A stretch of 5,843 nt of DNA from Patescibacteria group bacterium (GCA_019246385.1 JAFAQP010000089.1:1-5843), one strand, 5' to 3'. Shown: positions 1-5,843, counted from the first letter of the stretch. Numbers and translations are program-made. The notes: a model not told the origin generated them from the letters alone.

Positions 1-1160
1 GCGGAATTACCCGGAAGCGCCGAATCCGGCACGGGGACATATGCGCTCCCATTCCAGTAATAGACGTGCACTGAAAGGGACGCCTGCGGTGAAGATGAAC
101 CAGTGAATGAAAGACTGTTCCATGCTGAAAGATACTGCGGAGCGATCGGCATCGAATACCCGCTTCCCGAAGCGGGATAGGAGCCCGCAGTGCCTGAGAG
201 CCGGAGGGAACCCCCAGACACTGTCGCGCTTGTGGTGGCGGACAGCTGCGATTGGTTCGCAAAGCTGTCGGTAAAGTTTGCCTGGGCTGCCGGACTGAAT
301 GTAGAGACTGCGAGAGAGCCGAGCGCGTCGATCGCTAAGCTTATGGTACTTGTTTTTTTATTTATGACGGCAATATTGCCTGGAGAAGGGTTTGGATTTT
401 GGGCCGTTACGTTATAGGTTTGCGCCGTCGAGTACCCGCTTTTGGTCGCCGACACCATGTAATTGGTTGCAACCGGTGTTCCAGGGAAAGTTACGACTCC
501 CATGGAGTTCGATTCCACGGTGACGTCGATGGCGGGGGTTGTCGAAGGGTTCACCACGCGTACGCTTGCTCCTTCAATAGGCTTTGCGAAGGCGTCGAAC
601 ACGTTCACCGTGAGCGTGCCGCCATTCGCCAGCGTTTCTATGCCGGGAGGAGCGATTTCGGTGACCGCAAAGGTCGAACGCGGAGATCCGGCGACCATCC
701 AGTCGGCCTCCACCCGTACCGTTTTGTAATCTGCGGTGATGCCATTCTGGTCGCTCGCTCCCGTGCCGTCGGCGGGGTCATCGACGTATTGAACCAGGGT
801 GGAAAGGGTATAGGTAATATTGTTCAGTGTCTTCTGCTCGGTCTGCGGGATATTACCGCCCGGAATGCCGCCCACAGTGCCGACCGCGTCATATGAGAGC
901 CCTCGTATATATTCGAGTTTTTCATTGACGAGGGCCACGGCTCCAGTCTTTGCTTTGGTGGAGAAAACGAGATTGATGGAGAGCTGGAACGCGGCAAAAA
1001 GTCCTAAAAATACGATAAGGAGTATTGCGATGCCGACGAGCATTTCTATGAAGGTCATTCCTTCCGCCGCTCGTCGGGTGTGAAAAAAGAAAAAAGGCGC
1101 TGCGTTGCCGTCCTGCGATCCTGTGCGCAGCATCTTCCTTTCTTTGCGAAGCGGCCTCAT
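1..1160 (-). CDS. Prepilin-like protein with large beta-rich C-terminal region (minor pilin/adhesin candidate), C-terminus cut by window edge
   Basis: The frame is open from an ATG at 1160 to the left edge, giving 386 full codons and no stop. The N-terminus has a basic 34-residue leader and then the class III signal G34|MTFIEMLVGIAIL. This has Gly at -1, Glu at +5 and a hydrophobic helix (about 35-60), as in type IV prepilins cut and methylated by PilD-type peptidases. Residues about 75-155 resemble a pilin head ('YDAVGTVGGIP', 'QYVDDPADG'). Residues about 180-250 look like a carboxypeptidase-regulatory-like beta domain ('KPIEGASVRVVN…SGYSTAQTY'). From about 281 there is a Ser/Thr-rich beta region that looks like the start of a jelly-roll or lectin-like domain. 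The ATG overlaps the pilC stop (ATGA) without a Shine-Dalgarno sequence, so translational coupling is likely. Met10 is an alternative start. A role as minor pilin or pilus-borne adhesin is inferred; a pseudopilin of a secretion system is the alternative. Confidence 0.87.
   Translation of the reverse strand, partial: MRPLRKERKMLRTGSQDGNAAPFFFFHTRRAAEGMTFIEMLVGIAILLIVFLGLFAAFQLSINLVFSTKAKTGAVALVNEKLEYIRGLSYDAVGTVGGIPGGNIPQTEQKTLNNITYTLSTLVQYVDDPADGTGASDQNGITADYKTVRVEADWMVAGSPRSTFAVTEIAPPGIETLANGGTLTVNVFDAFAKPIEGASVRVVNPSTTPAIDVTVESNSMGVVTFPGTPVATNYMVSATKSGYSTAQTYNVTAQNPNPSPGNIAVINKKTSTISLAIDALGSLAVSTFSPAAQANFTDSFANQSQLSATTSATVSGGSLRLSGTAGSYPASGSGYSMPIAPQYLSAWNSLSFTGSSSPQASLSVHVYYWNGSAYVPVPDSALPGNS
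159..176. repeat. Perfect inverted repeat inside the prepilin-like gene
   Basis: Arms CCCGCTTC and GAAGCGGG (8 bp each) flank a 2-nt centre, an almost complete 18-nt palindrome. It lies in the coding region for 'PASGSG' of the prepilin-like protein. No T-run follows on either strand, so it is not a convincing intrinsic terminator. It could form a strong mRNA hairpin or arise by chance from Gly/Ser codons. Confidence 0.5.
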
Positions 1161-2371
1161 CCGATGGCGTTCGACAGCGAATAAATCGGCGCGATCATTG
1201 AAATCGCGAAAAATCCTACAGCCGCGCCGATCACAAGCATGAGAAAGGGTTCGATGATGGTCGACAGATCTTTCGTCTGTCGCTCGACAGACTCTTCATA
1301 AAATTCGGCTGTTTCCTTCAGAAGTTCCGCTACCCGTCCCGTTTCTTCGCCAACCGCTATCATTTCGGCGACCAAGGGCGGATAGAGGTTCGGATGCTTG
1401 GCAAAAGCCTCGGAAATGGGTGCGCCCTTTGTAACGGCGGCTTCTGCTTCGGAAAGCACATTTTTGAAATAGTGATTTCCAACCACGTCCCGTGTGATCG
1501 TCAGCGAATAAATCACGTCAACCCCCGCAGAGAGAAGCGAAGCCAAGGTCCGCGTAGTGCGCGCTGCGTTTGTTTCGCGTATCAACCCTCCGATAATGGG
1601 CATATGCAAAAGCACCCAGTCGACAAAACGCGCGCCGGGCGCGGTTCGCAGTCCGGCGATGAATAAAAATACCAGAATGAACGCTCCTAGGACGACTTGC
1701 CAAGTGTGCGTCGTTAGAAACTTGCTTGCGGTAATGATGAAGGTCGTCGTAGGTGGCAGCTGGGCGTGCACTTCTGCGAAGGTCTGGCTTAAGGTCGGCA
1801 CGACATAGATGAGCATCAATACGCCAATTACCACCATGGCGCACACAACGATCGAAGGATAAATGAGTGCGCCTTTCACTTTTTTTGTCAGGTTCGACGC
1901 CCGCTCCATCTGTACCGCGACGACTCGTAGCGATTCCGACAATTTGCCCGATTCTTCCCCCGCCCTCGCCATTGATACGAAAAGCGGTGAAAAAACCCGC
2001 TCGAACTTGCTCAGCGCGCCCGAGAACGTATTACCTTTTTTCACGTCCGCAATGATCGAATTCAGTATCGCTTTCATGCGCGGATTCTTGCTCTGCCGCT
2101 CCATGACGGAGAGCGCCCGAGAGGTCGTGAGCCCCGCTTCGAGCATTGCCGCAAGGTTTCGGGCGACCACTACTTTTTCATCGAGCTTGACGGAACCGAA
2201 AGCGTTCGTAAGTATCGAAAAAGAGAAGCGTCCCTGCCTCTCTTCGGAAAGAGAAATCACCCGGTCGCCGCGCGCACGTATATCTCGGTATGCGGCGAAA
2301 CGGTCGGAAACATCGAGTTCCTCATTGTACGTGTCTCCGTCTTTGGTGACAGCGGTCAACCTAAATTTCAC
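1157..2371 (-). CDS. pilC: Type IV pilus inner-membrane platform protein PilC (T2SS F / GspF family)
   Basis: This 404-residue protein is of normal length for the polytopic platform that sits under the pilus and couples to the assembly ATPase. A small N-terminal segment (1-45, 'AVTKDGDTYNEEL…GDRVISL') is typical of the family. Two GspF domains follow, at about 65-190 and 268-395, each with its hallmark motif: GEESGKL at 138-144 and GEETGRV at 341-347. Three membrane segments are visible: about 168-193 (ending 'YVVPTL'), 224-242 and 372-395. The start is GTG, chosen because the family N-terminus begins there and no better start is seen; no Shine-Dalgarno sequence precedes it. It follows pilB by 97 bp and its stop overlaps the next gene by 4 bp, so these genes are probably co-transcribed. 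GspF of a type II secretion system is the family alternative; the neighbouring prepilin-like gene fits either. Confidence 0.95.
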   Translation of the reverse strand: MKFRLTAVTKDGDTYNEELDVSDRFAAYRDIRARGDRVISLSEERQGRFSFSILTNAFGSVKLDEKVVVARNLAAMLEAGLTTSRALSVMERQSKNPRMKAILNSIIADVKKGNTFSGALSKFERVFSPLFVSMARAGEESGKLSESLRVVAVQMERASNLTKKVKGALIYPSIVVCAMVVIGVLMLIYVVPTLSQTFAEVHAQLPPTTTFIITASKFLTTHTWQVVLGAFILVFLFIAGLRTAPGARFVDWVLLHMPIIGGLIRETNAARTTRTLASLLSAGVDVIYSLTITRDVVGNHYFKNVLSEAEAAVTKGAPISEAFAKHPNLYPPLVAEMIAVGEETGRVAELLKETAEFYEESVERQTKDLSTIIEPFLMLVIGAAVGFFAISMIAPIYSLSNAIG

Positions 2372-2386
2372 TATTTTAGTATAACA
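2371..2386 (-). promoter_or_regulatory. Candidate extended -10 promoter giving a leaderless pilC mRNA
   Basis: Reading on the minus strand, TGTTATACT (2386 to 2378) matches the extended -10 form TGnTATAAT with one mismatch in the hexamer. The G of the pilC GTG at 2371 is exactly 7 nt downstream of the last -10 base, where transcription would start. No convincing -35 lies 16-18 bp upstream, as is usual for extended -10 promoters. The tract is A/T-rich compared with its surroundings and lacks a ribosome-binding site. This is inference from spacing and motif only; read-through from pilB is equally possible. Confidence 0.4.
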
Positions 2387-2394
2387 ACCGAATT

Positions 2395-2442
2395 GCCTCT
2401 GAACCGAAGGAAGTGGTGGTGGTGGGTCGCGTTATCAGAGAC
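2395..2442. repeat. Inverted repeat in the pilB-pilC spacer
   Basis: The minus-strand transcript has GUCUCUGA (2442-2435) that can pair with UCAGAGGC (2402-2395): 8 bp including one G-U, around a 32-nt loop. The loop holds a small (TGG)4 run on the plus strand (2414-2425). No U-run follows, so it is not a standard terminator. It could affect pilB mRNA 3' processing or be chance. Confidence 0.25.
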
Positions 2443-2468
2443 TCGCTCAAGAATGTAGTGCTGAAAAG

Positions 2469-4205
2469 TTATTCCGTAATTACGCGCAGCACTTCTTCGA
2501 TCGTCGTTATGCCGAGAACTGCCTTATAGATGCCGTCCTCAAGCATGGTCAGCATGCCCTCTTTTTTTGCCTGCGCTTCGATGGCGTCCGCGGTCGCTCC
2601 TTTCACGATAAGATCCCGGACTTCGTGCGTCACCGGGAGAACTTCATGTATGCCGATGCGGCTCGCATAGCCGTCCGGACAGATGCCGTTCTCTTTCGGC
2701 TTATAAAAAGGAATGTCCTTCAGCGTCGCTTTTGGGCCGACACGCTTTTCCTCTTTGAGGACCGACAGCACATGCTCCATGTCCACCCGGCTTTCCAGCT
2801 CTTTCAGTTCGTCTGCGGAAAGACGGTATTCTTCCCGGTCGGCGCAAAGCTGGCGGACGAGCCTCTGGCCGACGATGACCCGTAGGGTCGATACGAGAAG
2901 GAACGCCTCCCCTCCCATGTCGATAAGCCGCGGGATACTGGCTGCGGCTGAATTCGTATGCAAGGTGGAGAGAACGAGGTGGCCCGTCAATGCGGCGTTG
3001 ACGGCAAGATCGGCTGTTTCCGAGTCGCGTATTTCTCCAACCATGATAATGTCGGGGTCCTGACGCACGAGAGAACGGAGGCCGTTTGCGAACGTGAATC
3101 CTATTTCTGGCCGTACCTGAGTTTGGTTCACCCGAGCCATCTGATATTCGATTGGATCCTCTATTGTTGATATGTTCACGTCCGGAGTATTCAGGATATC
3201 GAGGATGGTATACAAGGTCGTCGTTTTCCCGGAGCCGGTCGGTCCGGTAACCAATATCATTCCGGTCGACTGTTTTGTGGCTTCGTGGATGCGTTCGAGA
3301 CCTAATCCGTGGAATCCCAGGGATTCAAGCGTATATCCTCCGCCTCCCTCGCGGAGAAGACGCATTACTGTTTTTTCGCCGTAATAGGTAGGCAGTATCG
3401 ATACGCGGAATGAAACCCTTTCGCCGTCTGCTTCCATCTTAAACCGGCCGTCTTGAGGCAGGCGTTTTTCATCGAGCTTCAGACGCGACAAGACCTTAAT
3501 GCGGGCCGTGATGCCTGCTGCGATATTTTTCGGCAGCTCCATCGCGTCATGCAGCAACCCGTCAATGCGGTAACGGATGAGAAGCGAGTCTTCGAGAGGC
3601 TCTATATGAATGTCAGAGGCATCCTGAATAACAGCGTGGCGCAAAAGCGTATCGACGACTTTTATGACCGGGACGTCTTCGGCGAGCTTCTGCAAGCCCT
3701 TCTCGTCAAGGTTCGACGTATCGCCCATCGAAAGCGATGCGCTCTTTATGATGTCGCCGAATTCTTCCTTGAGGGTTTTCTGGTAGAGGAGGAGGGTTTT
3801 TTTGAGGGATGCGGTGTCGGTGAGACGCGGAAGTATCTTCAGCCCCACTTTCTTTTGTATGAAATTGATTCCTTCAAGATCATTCGTGTCGAGCATGGCG
3901 ACCTCCAGAGCATCCTCGGTTTTTTTGTACGCGACGACGTTGTGTTTCCGGGCGATGGGTTCCGGAATCAGTGAGAGGACGGAAAAATCTATCTTAACTC
4001 CCGCAAGCGATACGAAGGGTATGCCGAGTATGTGCGCCTGCATGCGGCGTACATCGTCTTCGCCGATGACGCCGCTTGAGATAAGTGCGTCCGAAAGCGG
4101 CTGCTTTTTTTCTTTCGCTGTTTTCTCGGCTGACTCGATGTCCTTGCGGGAAACCAAGCCGGAATCAAGGATGAATGTTTTCAGCTGTGTGTCCGCGACG
4201 CGCAT
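2469..4205 (-). CDS. pilB: Type IV pilus assembly ATPase PilB (GspE/PulE secretion ATPase family)
   Basis: This 578-residue cytoplasmic hexameric motor ATPase powers pilin extraction and polymerisation through PilC. Residues about 1-145 form the MshEN/T2SSE N-terminal domain; 'ASDIHIEP' (196-203) begins the N2 domain. The ATPase core has Walker A GPTGSGKT (321-328), the Asp box 'TIEDPIEYQM' (347-356), Walker B 'DIIMVGEIRD' (385-394, probable catalytic Glu391) and the His box 'LTGHLVLSTLHTNSA' (407-421). The usual four-cysteine (CxxC…CxxC) metal site near the C-terminus is degenerate, with only Cys454 and Cys509 left. The ATG is fixed because an in-frame TAG lies two codons upstream. No Shine-Dalgarno sequence is visible, and the 59-bp spacer from the upstream gene shows no convincing promoter or terminator, so read-through is likely. 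The Asp box and complete core argue for assembly rather than PilT-type retraction. GspE is the family alternative. Confidence 0.95.
   Translation of the reverse strand: MRVADTQLKTFILDSGLVSRKDIESAEKTAKEKKQPLSDALISSGVIGEDDVRRMQAHILGIPFVSLAGVKIDFSVLSLIPEPIARKHNVVAYKKTEDALEVAMLDTNDLEGINFIQKKVGLKILPRLTDTASLKKTLLLYQKTLKEEFGDIIKSASLSMGDTSNLDEKGLQKLAEDVPVIKVVDTLLRHAVIQDASDIHIEPLEDSLLIRYRIDGLLHDAMELPKNIAAGITARIKVLSRLKLDEKRLPQDGRFKMEADGERVSFRVSILPTYYGEKTVMRLLREGGGGYTLESLGFHGLGLERIHEATKQSTGMILVTGPTGSGKTTTLYTILDILNTPDVNISTIEDPIEYQMARVNQTQVRPEIGFTFANGLRSLVRQDPDIIMVGEIRDSETADLAVNAALTGHLVLSTLHTNSAAASIPRLIDMGGEAFLLVSTLRVIVGQRLVRQLCADREEYRLSADELKELESRVDMEHVLSVLKEEKRVGPKATLKDIPFYKPKENGICPDGYASRIGIHEVLPVTHEVRDLIVKGATADAIEAQAKKEGMLTMLEDGIYKAVLGITTIEEVLRVITE
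4071..4112 (-). other. Slippery A AAA AAG heptamer plus downstream inverted repeat in pilB
   Basis: Codons 32-34 of pilB read GAA AAA AAG, so A AAA AAG (4110 to 4104) sits in the correct phase for -1 slippage; it is the same heptamer as the known dnaX frameshift site. After 2 nt, GCCGCTT (4101-4095) can pair perfectly with AAGCGGC (4077-4071) over a 17-nt loop. The 2-nt spacer is shorter than in known sites. A -1 shift would meet a stop at 3996-3994 and give a peptide of about 69 residues with a basic RRHRRRR stretch. Function is unproven. Confidence 0.3.
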
Positions 4206-4264
4206 TATCTATAGCGTATCATTCAAAAAACTCTGATTGGAGAACGCGCACCGATCATTCCGAA

Positions 4265-5843
4265 TTAAAACTCGATAAACGTCGGCGTCACGTTGACGGT
4301 GGCCGCGGAGGATGAGTTCCCTCCTGCGCCGGTGCAGGCAAGAGTGAAGACGGTGCGCGCCGCTATGGTTTGCGCGAGTGATCCCGAGGTGCCGGTTGCA
4401 AGAGAAGTGTGGCCTTTGTCGTCTGAAAGCGTGCAACTTGATGCGTTCGTCGAACTCCAGGTGAGTGTGGTCGTGTTGTTCTTGCGCACAAAGGTCGGGT
4501 TCGCATTTAAGGTTGCGGTGGAGGCTGGCGTCGGAGGCGGCGCGGGTGGCTGGGTCACATTCACGATGGCGTTTGCCGTCGGCGAGCCGTCTGGCCCGGC
4601 GCACTGGAGGGAATAGCTGGTCGTCTGGCCCGGCGTCAGAACGACATTCCCGTTCATCGCGCCGCCAGTAGAGAAACCGCTCGAACTGTTGCTTGTGGCG
4701 CCCGTGCACGTCCAGCACATGAGCGCGCTGTCCCCTTTGTTGATGGTAATCGACGGGCCGGTGCAGGCATGCGTGGTCGAGGTGTAGGGGCCGACGTAGA
4801 GAGAGGCCGTCACGGAACCCTGTGAATTGCCGCTTCGGCAAATGCCGTCGGTCCCTAAGGTCTGGTTCGGAGGGCAGCAACCCGCGGCCGGGGGATTAGT
4901 CTGATAGGTGTAGCCTTGCTGTTGCTGCGAGGCGGTGCACTGCTGAGGGGGAGAGGAGACGCACGTTCCGTCGCTTTGCGTCGTTTGCCCGGAAGGACAG
5001 GACGCAGTGATCGTAGTCCATGCATAATCACAATTGTTGCTGCTCGGCGCGCAGTGTGTAGAAGGATACGCTTGCGTATAAATTCGCGCGTTAAAGAGAT
5101 AGGTGCCCGCAAGAGTTGGCGTGAAAGAATATGCGGCTGAAGAAGCTCCGGTGGCGCCTCCCGAAAGCCATCCGTCATTGTTATCGGCAATGCCGGTCGC
5201 GACCAAGGTATCTCCTGAGCTTGCCGCGAACGTGGCGGAAATATGCGAAGTTTGTCCGACAACGACCGGGGAATCAGCAGTTATGGTCGCGGTCGGAGGA
5301 TTCGGCGAAGAGGCACATTGGCCGTTTGGCTGTAGCGTCTGGCCCGAGGGACAGCATTTTGTGGTTCCGCCGTTTTCTTGAAGCGTCTGCCCTGCAGGAC
5401 AGGAATTATTTATCTGCACCAAAACCTGCGCGTAATTTGTCACCGTGGGACAGTGCGCGGTCGCACCGCGCGCGTAAAACACATACGAATTCCCGCCAGT
5501 CGATGGCGTTACCCAGCTGTAGGTCCTGGGACTTACGCCTCCCGAGCCTCCTGAGAGCCAGTTACTGGTATTGTCCGCAATACCGGTTGTCGTCATTGAA
5601 TCGCCGGGCCCCGCGGTGAATGCCGCACTCAGATTCACCGTTGTTCCCGGATCAACAGTTATCGTTTCGGTTGAGCCGTTTGCGGTTATGGTAGAAGAAG
5701 GAGGTGTGCATGTTTGATCCGAAACATTGATGACTCCGTTTGCAGAATTTCCTGGATAATCTACGGTGTCTCCTTTTGCATAAAAGGCGTAGGTACCCGC
5801 GCTCGGCGCGATCCAGCCGGTGCTTCTTGAAGCTGCCGCGTCC
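4265..5843 (-). CDS. Large secreted/surface repeat protein with Ig-like domains and cysteine modules, N-terminus beyond window
   Basis: The frame is open from the right edge to a TAA at 4265-4267, giving 525 visible residues. The true start and any signal peptide lie outside. In order: the tail of one repeat (1-48); a repeat domain (49-146) and a second copy (184-280) sharing 'TGIADNxxxWLSGGxxG…Y…FxAR'; cysteine modules 'CPxGQTLxxxGxC' at 148-176 (doubled), 282-294 and 322-335; a Gln-rich linker (about 299-312); and two C-terminal Ig-like domains, 343-430 and about 441-520. The last contains 'TLTWSSTNASSCT' and a cysteine pair (C470/C503). The many cysteines suggest disulfides and an extracellular location. 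No LPXTG motif or C-terminal membrane segment is present; the protein ends in 'PTFIEF'. Its position just upstream of pilB suggests a pilus-associated adhesin, but the molecular function is not known. Confidence 0.85.
   Translation of the reverse strand, partial: DAAASRSTGWIAPSAGTYAFYAKGDTVDYPGNSANGVINVSDQTCTPPSSTITANGSTETITVDPGTTVNLSAAFTAGPGDSMTTTGIADNTSNWLSGGSGGVSPRTYSWVTPSTGGNSYVFYARGATAHCPTVTNYAQVLVQINNSCPAGQTLQENGGTTKCCPSGQTLQPNGQCASSPNPPTATITADSPVVVGQTSHISATFAASSGDTLVATGIADNNDGWLSGGATGASSAAYSFTPTLAGTYLFNARIYTQAYPSTHCAPSSNNCDYAWTTITASCPSGQTTQSDGTCVSSPPQQCTASQQQQGYTYQTNPPAAGCCPPNQTLGTDGICRSGNSQGSVTASLYVGPYTSTTHACTGPSITINKGDSALMCWTCTGATSNSSSGFSTGGAMNGNVVLTPGQTTSYSLQCAGPDGSPTANAIVNVTQPPAPPPTPASTATLNANPTFVRKNNTTTLTWSSTNASSCTLSDDKGHTSLATGTSGSLAQTIAARTVFTLACTGAGGNSSSAATVNVTPTFIEF
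4283..4816 (-). repeat. Two C-terminal Ig-like domains in tandem
   Basis: Residues 343-430 and about 441-520 of the surface protein align by eye. Each has a hydrophobic strand with 'W' and a cysteine ('MCWTCTGATS' versus 'TWSSTNASSCT'), then a T/S-rich middle. Each ends in 'YSLQCAGPDGS…AIVNVT' or 'FTLACTGAGGN…ATVNVT'. A Pro-rich linker (QPPAPPPTPA) joins them. The conserved cysteines probably form one disulfide per domain. Confidence 0.6.
4838..5401 (-). repeat. Cysteine-rich 'CPxGQTLxxxGxC' mini-modules
   Basis: Four copies occur in the surface protein: CPAGQTLQENGGTTKC and CCPSGQTLQPNGQC back to back (residues 148-176, nt 5315-5401), CPSGQTTQSDGTC (282-294, nt 4961-4999) and CCPPNQTLGTDGIC (322-335, nt 4838-4879). 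They separate the larger beta domains. They resemble small disulfide-stabilised, EGF-like linkers, but I cannot assign a named family. The copies have diverged at DNA level. Confidence 0.6.
5003..5842 (-). repeat. Tandem beta-domain repeats with 'GIADN…WLSGG' motif
   Basis: Two full copies (residues 49-146, nt 5405-5698; residues 184-280, nt 5003-5293) share 'TITA…', 'TTGIADN' or 'ATGIADN', 'WLSGG', and an aromatic strand ending in 'FYAR' or 'FNAR'. The right edge holds the end of a third copy (residues 1-48, nt 5699-5842) with 'GWIAPSAGTYAFYAKG'. Copies are diverged in DNA, so this is an old protein-level duplication. More copies probably lie upstream. Confidence 0.65.

Noticed and set aside
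353..359. A7 run in the prepilin-like gene as a frameshift site
   Set aside because: The codons are AAT AAA AAA ACA, so the run does not present an X XXY YYZ heptamer in phase, and no downstream stem was seen.
399..896. Plus-strand open frame of 165 codons
   Set aside because: It is antisense to the prepilin-like gene, overlaps other plus-strand frames and has a low-complexity Arg/Gly/His-rich translation with no recognisable motif.
1863..2384. Plus-strand open frame of 173 codons opposite pilC
   Set aside because: It is fully antisense to a confidently identified pilC, and its Ser/Arg-rich composition is that of a shadow frame.
3453..3974. Plus-strand open frame of 173 codons opposite pilB
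   Set aside because: It is antisense to the conserved N-terminal half of PilB with no start signal or domain pattern.
4206..4264. Possible terminator or promoter in the spacer upstream of pilB
   Set aside because: The T6 run (4225-4230 on the minus strand) is preceded by no stem longer than about 3 bp. The -10-like TATAGA lies only 2 nt before the ATG, so transcription from it would start inside the gene.
4209..4880. Minus-strand open frame of 223 codons overlapping the surface protein gene
   Set aside because: It is an alternate frame of the repeat protein, rich in Arg, His and Asp as expected from shifted Thr/Ser/Gly/Ala codons; no family motif. The same holds for the frame at 4855-5262.

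Overview
The window looks like chromosomal DNA from a Patescibacteria (CPR) bacterium, most likely of Parcubacteria type. This rests on three recalled protein styles, not on any marker gene. The first is a PilB/PilC pair next to a prepilin with the 'YDAVGTVGGIP…QYVDDPADG' pattern. The second is a surface protein with 'TLTWSSTNASSCT' Ig-like domains and 'CPxGQTLxxxGxC' cysteine modules. The third is the near absence of Shine-Dalgarno sequences. The DNA is moderately GC-rich. No RNA gene, CRISPR array, insertion sequence or phage gene is visible.

All four genes lie on the minus strand, so transcription runs from high to low coordinates. First is the C-terminal part of a large secreted repeat protein (4265 to beyond 5843). 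After 59 bp comes the pilus assembly ATPase PilB (2469-4205). After 97 bp comes the inner-membrane platform protein PilC (1157-2371, GTG start). Overlapping its stop by 4 bp is a prepilin-like protein with a large beta-rich C-terminal part that runs off the left edge (1-1160). Both end genes are cut by the window.

The genes read as one type IV pilus or type II secretion-like module. PilB hydrolyses ATP to drive assembly, PilC is the membrane platform, the prepilin-like protein is a candidate minor pilin carrying adhesin-like domains, and the upstream protein is a plausible cell-surface or pilus-associated adhesin. No prepilin peptidase, retraction ATPase (PilT) or major pilin is seen here.

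The points most worth a second look are these: the pilin-adhesin architecture and its coupling to pilC; the repeat and cysteine-module structure of the upstream protein and its short aromatic/acidic C-terminal tail; an in-frame A AAA AAG heptamer followed by a perfect 7-bp inverted repeat early in pilB; a well-spaced extended -10 element that would make pilC mRNA leaderless; and the loss of half of the usual four-cysteine metal site in PilB.
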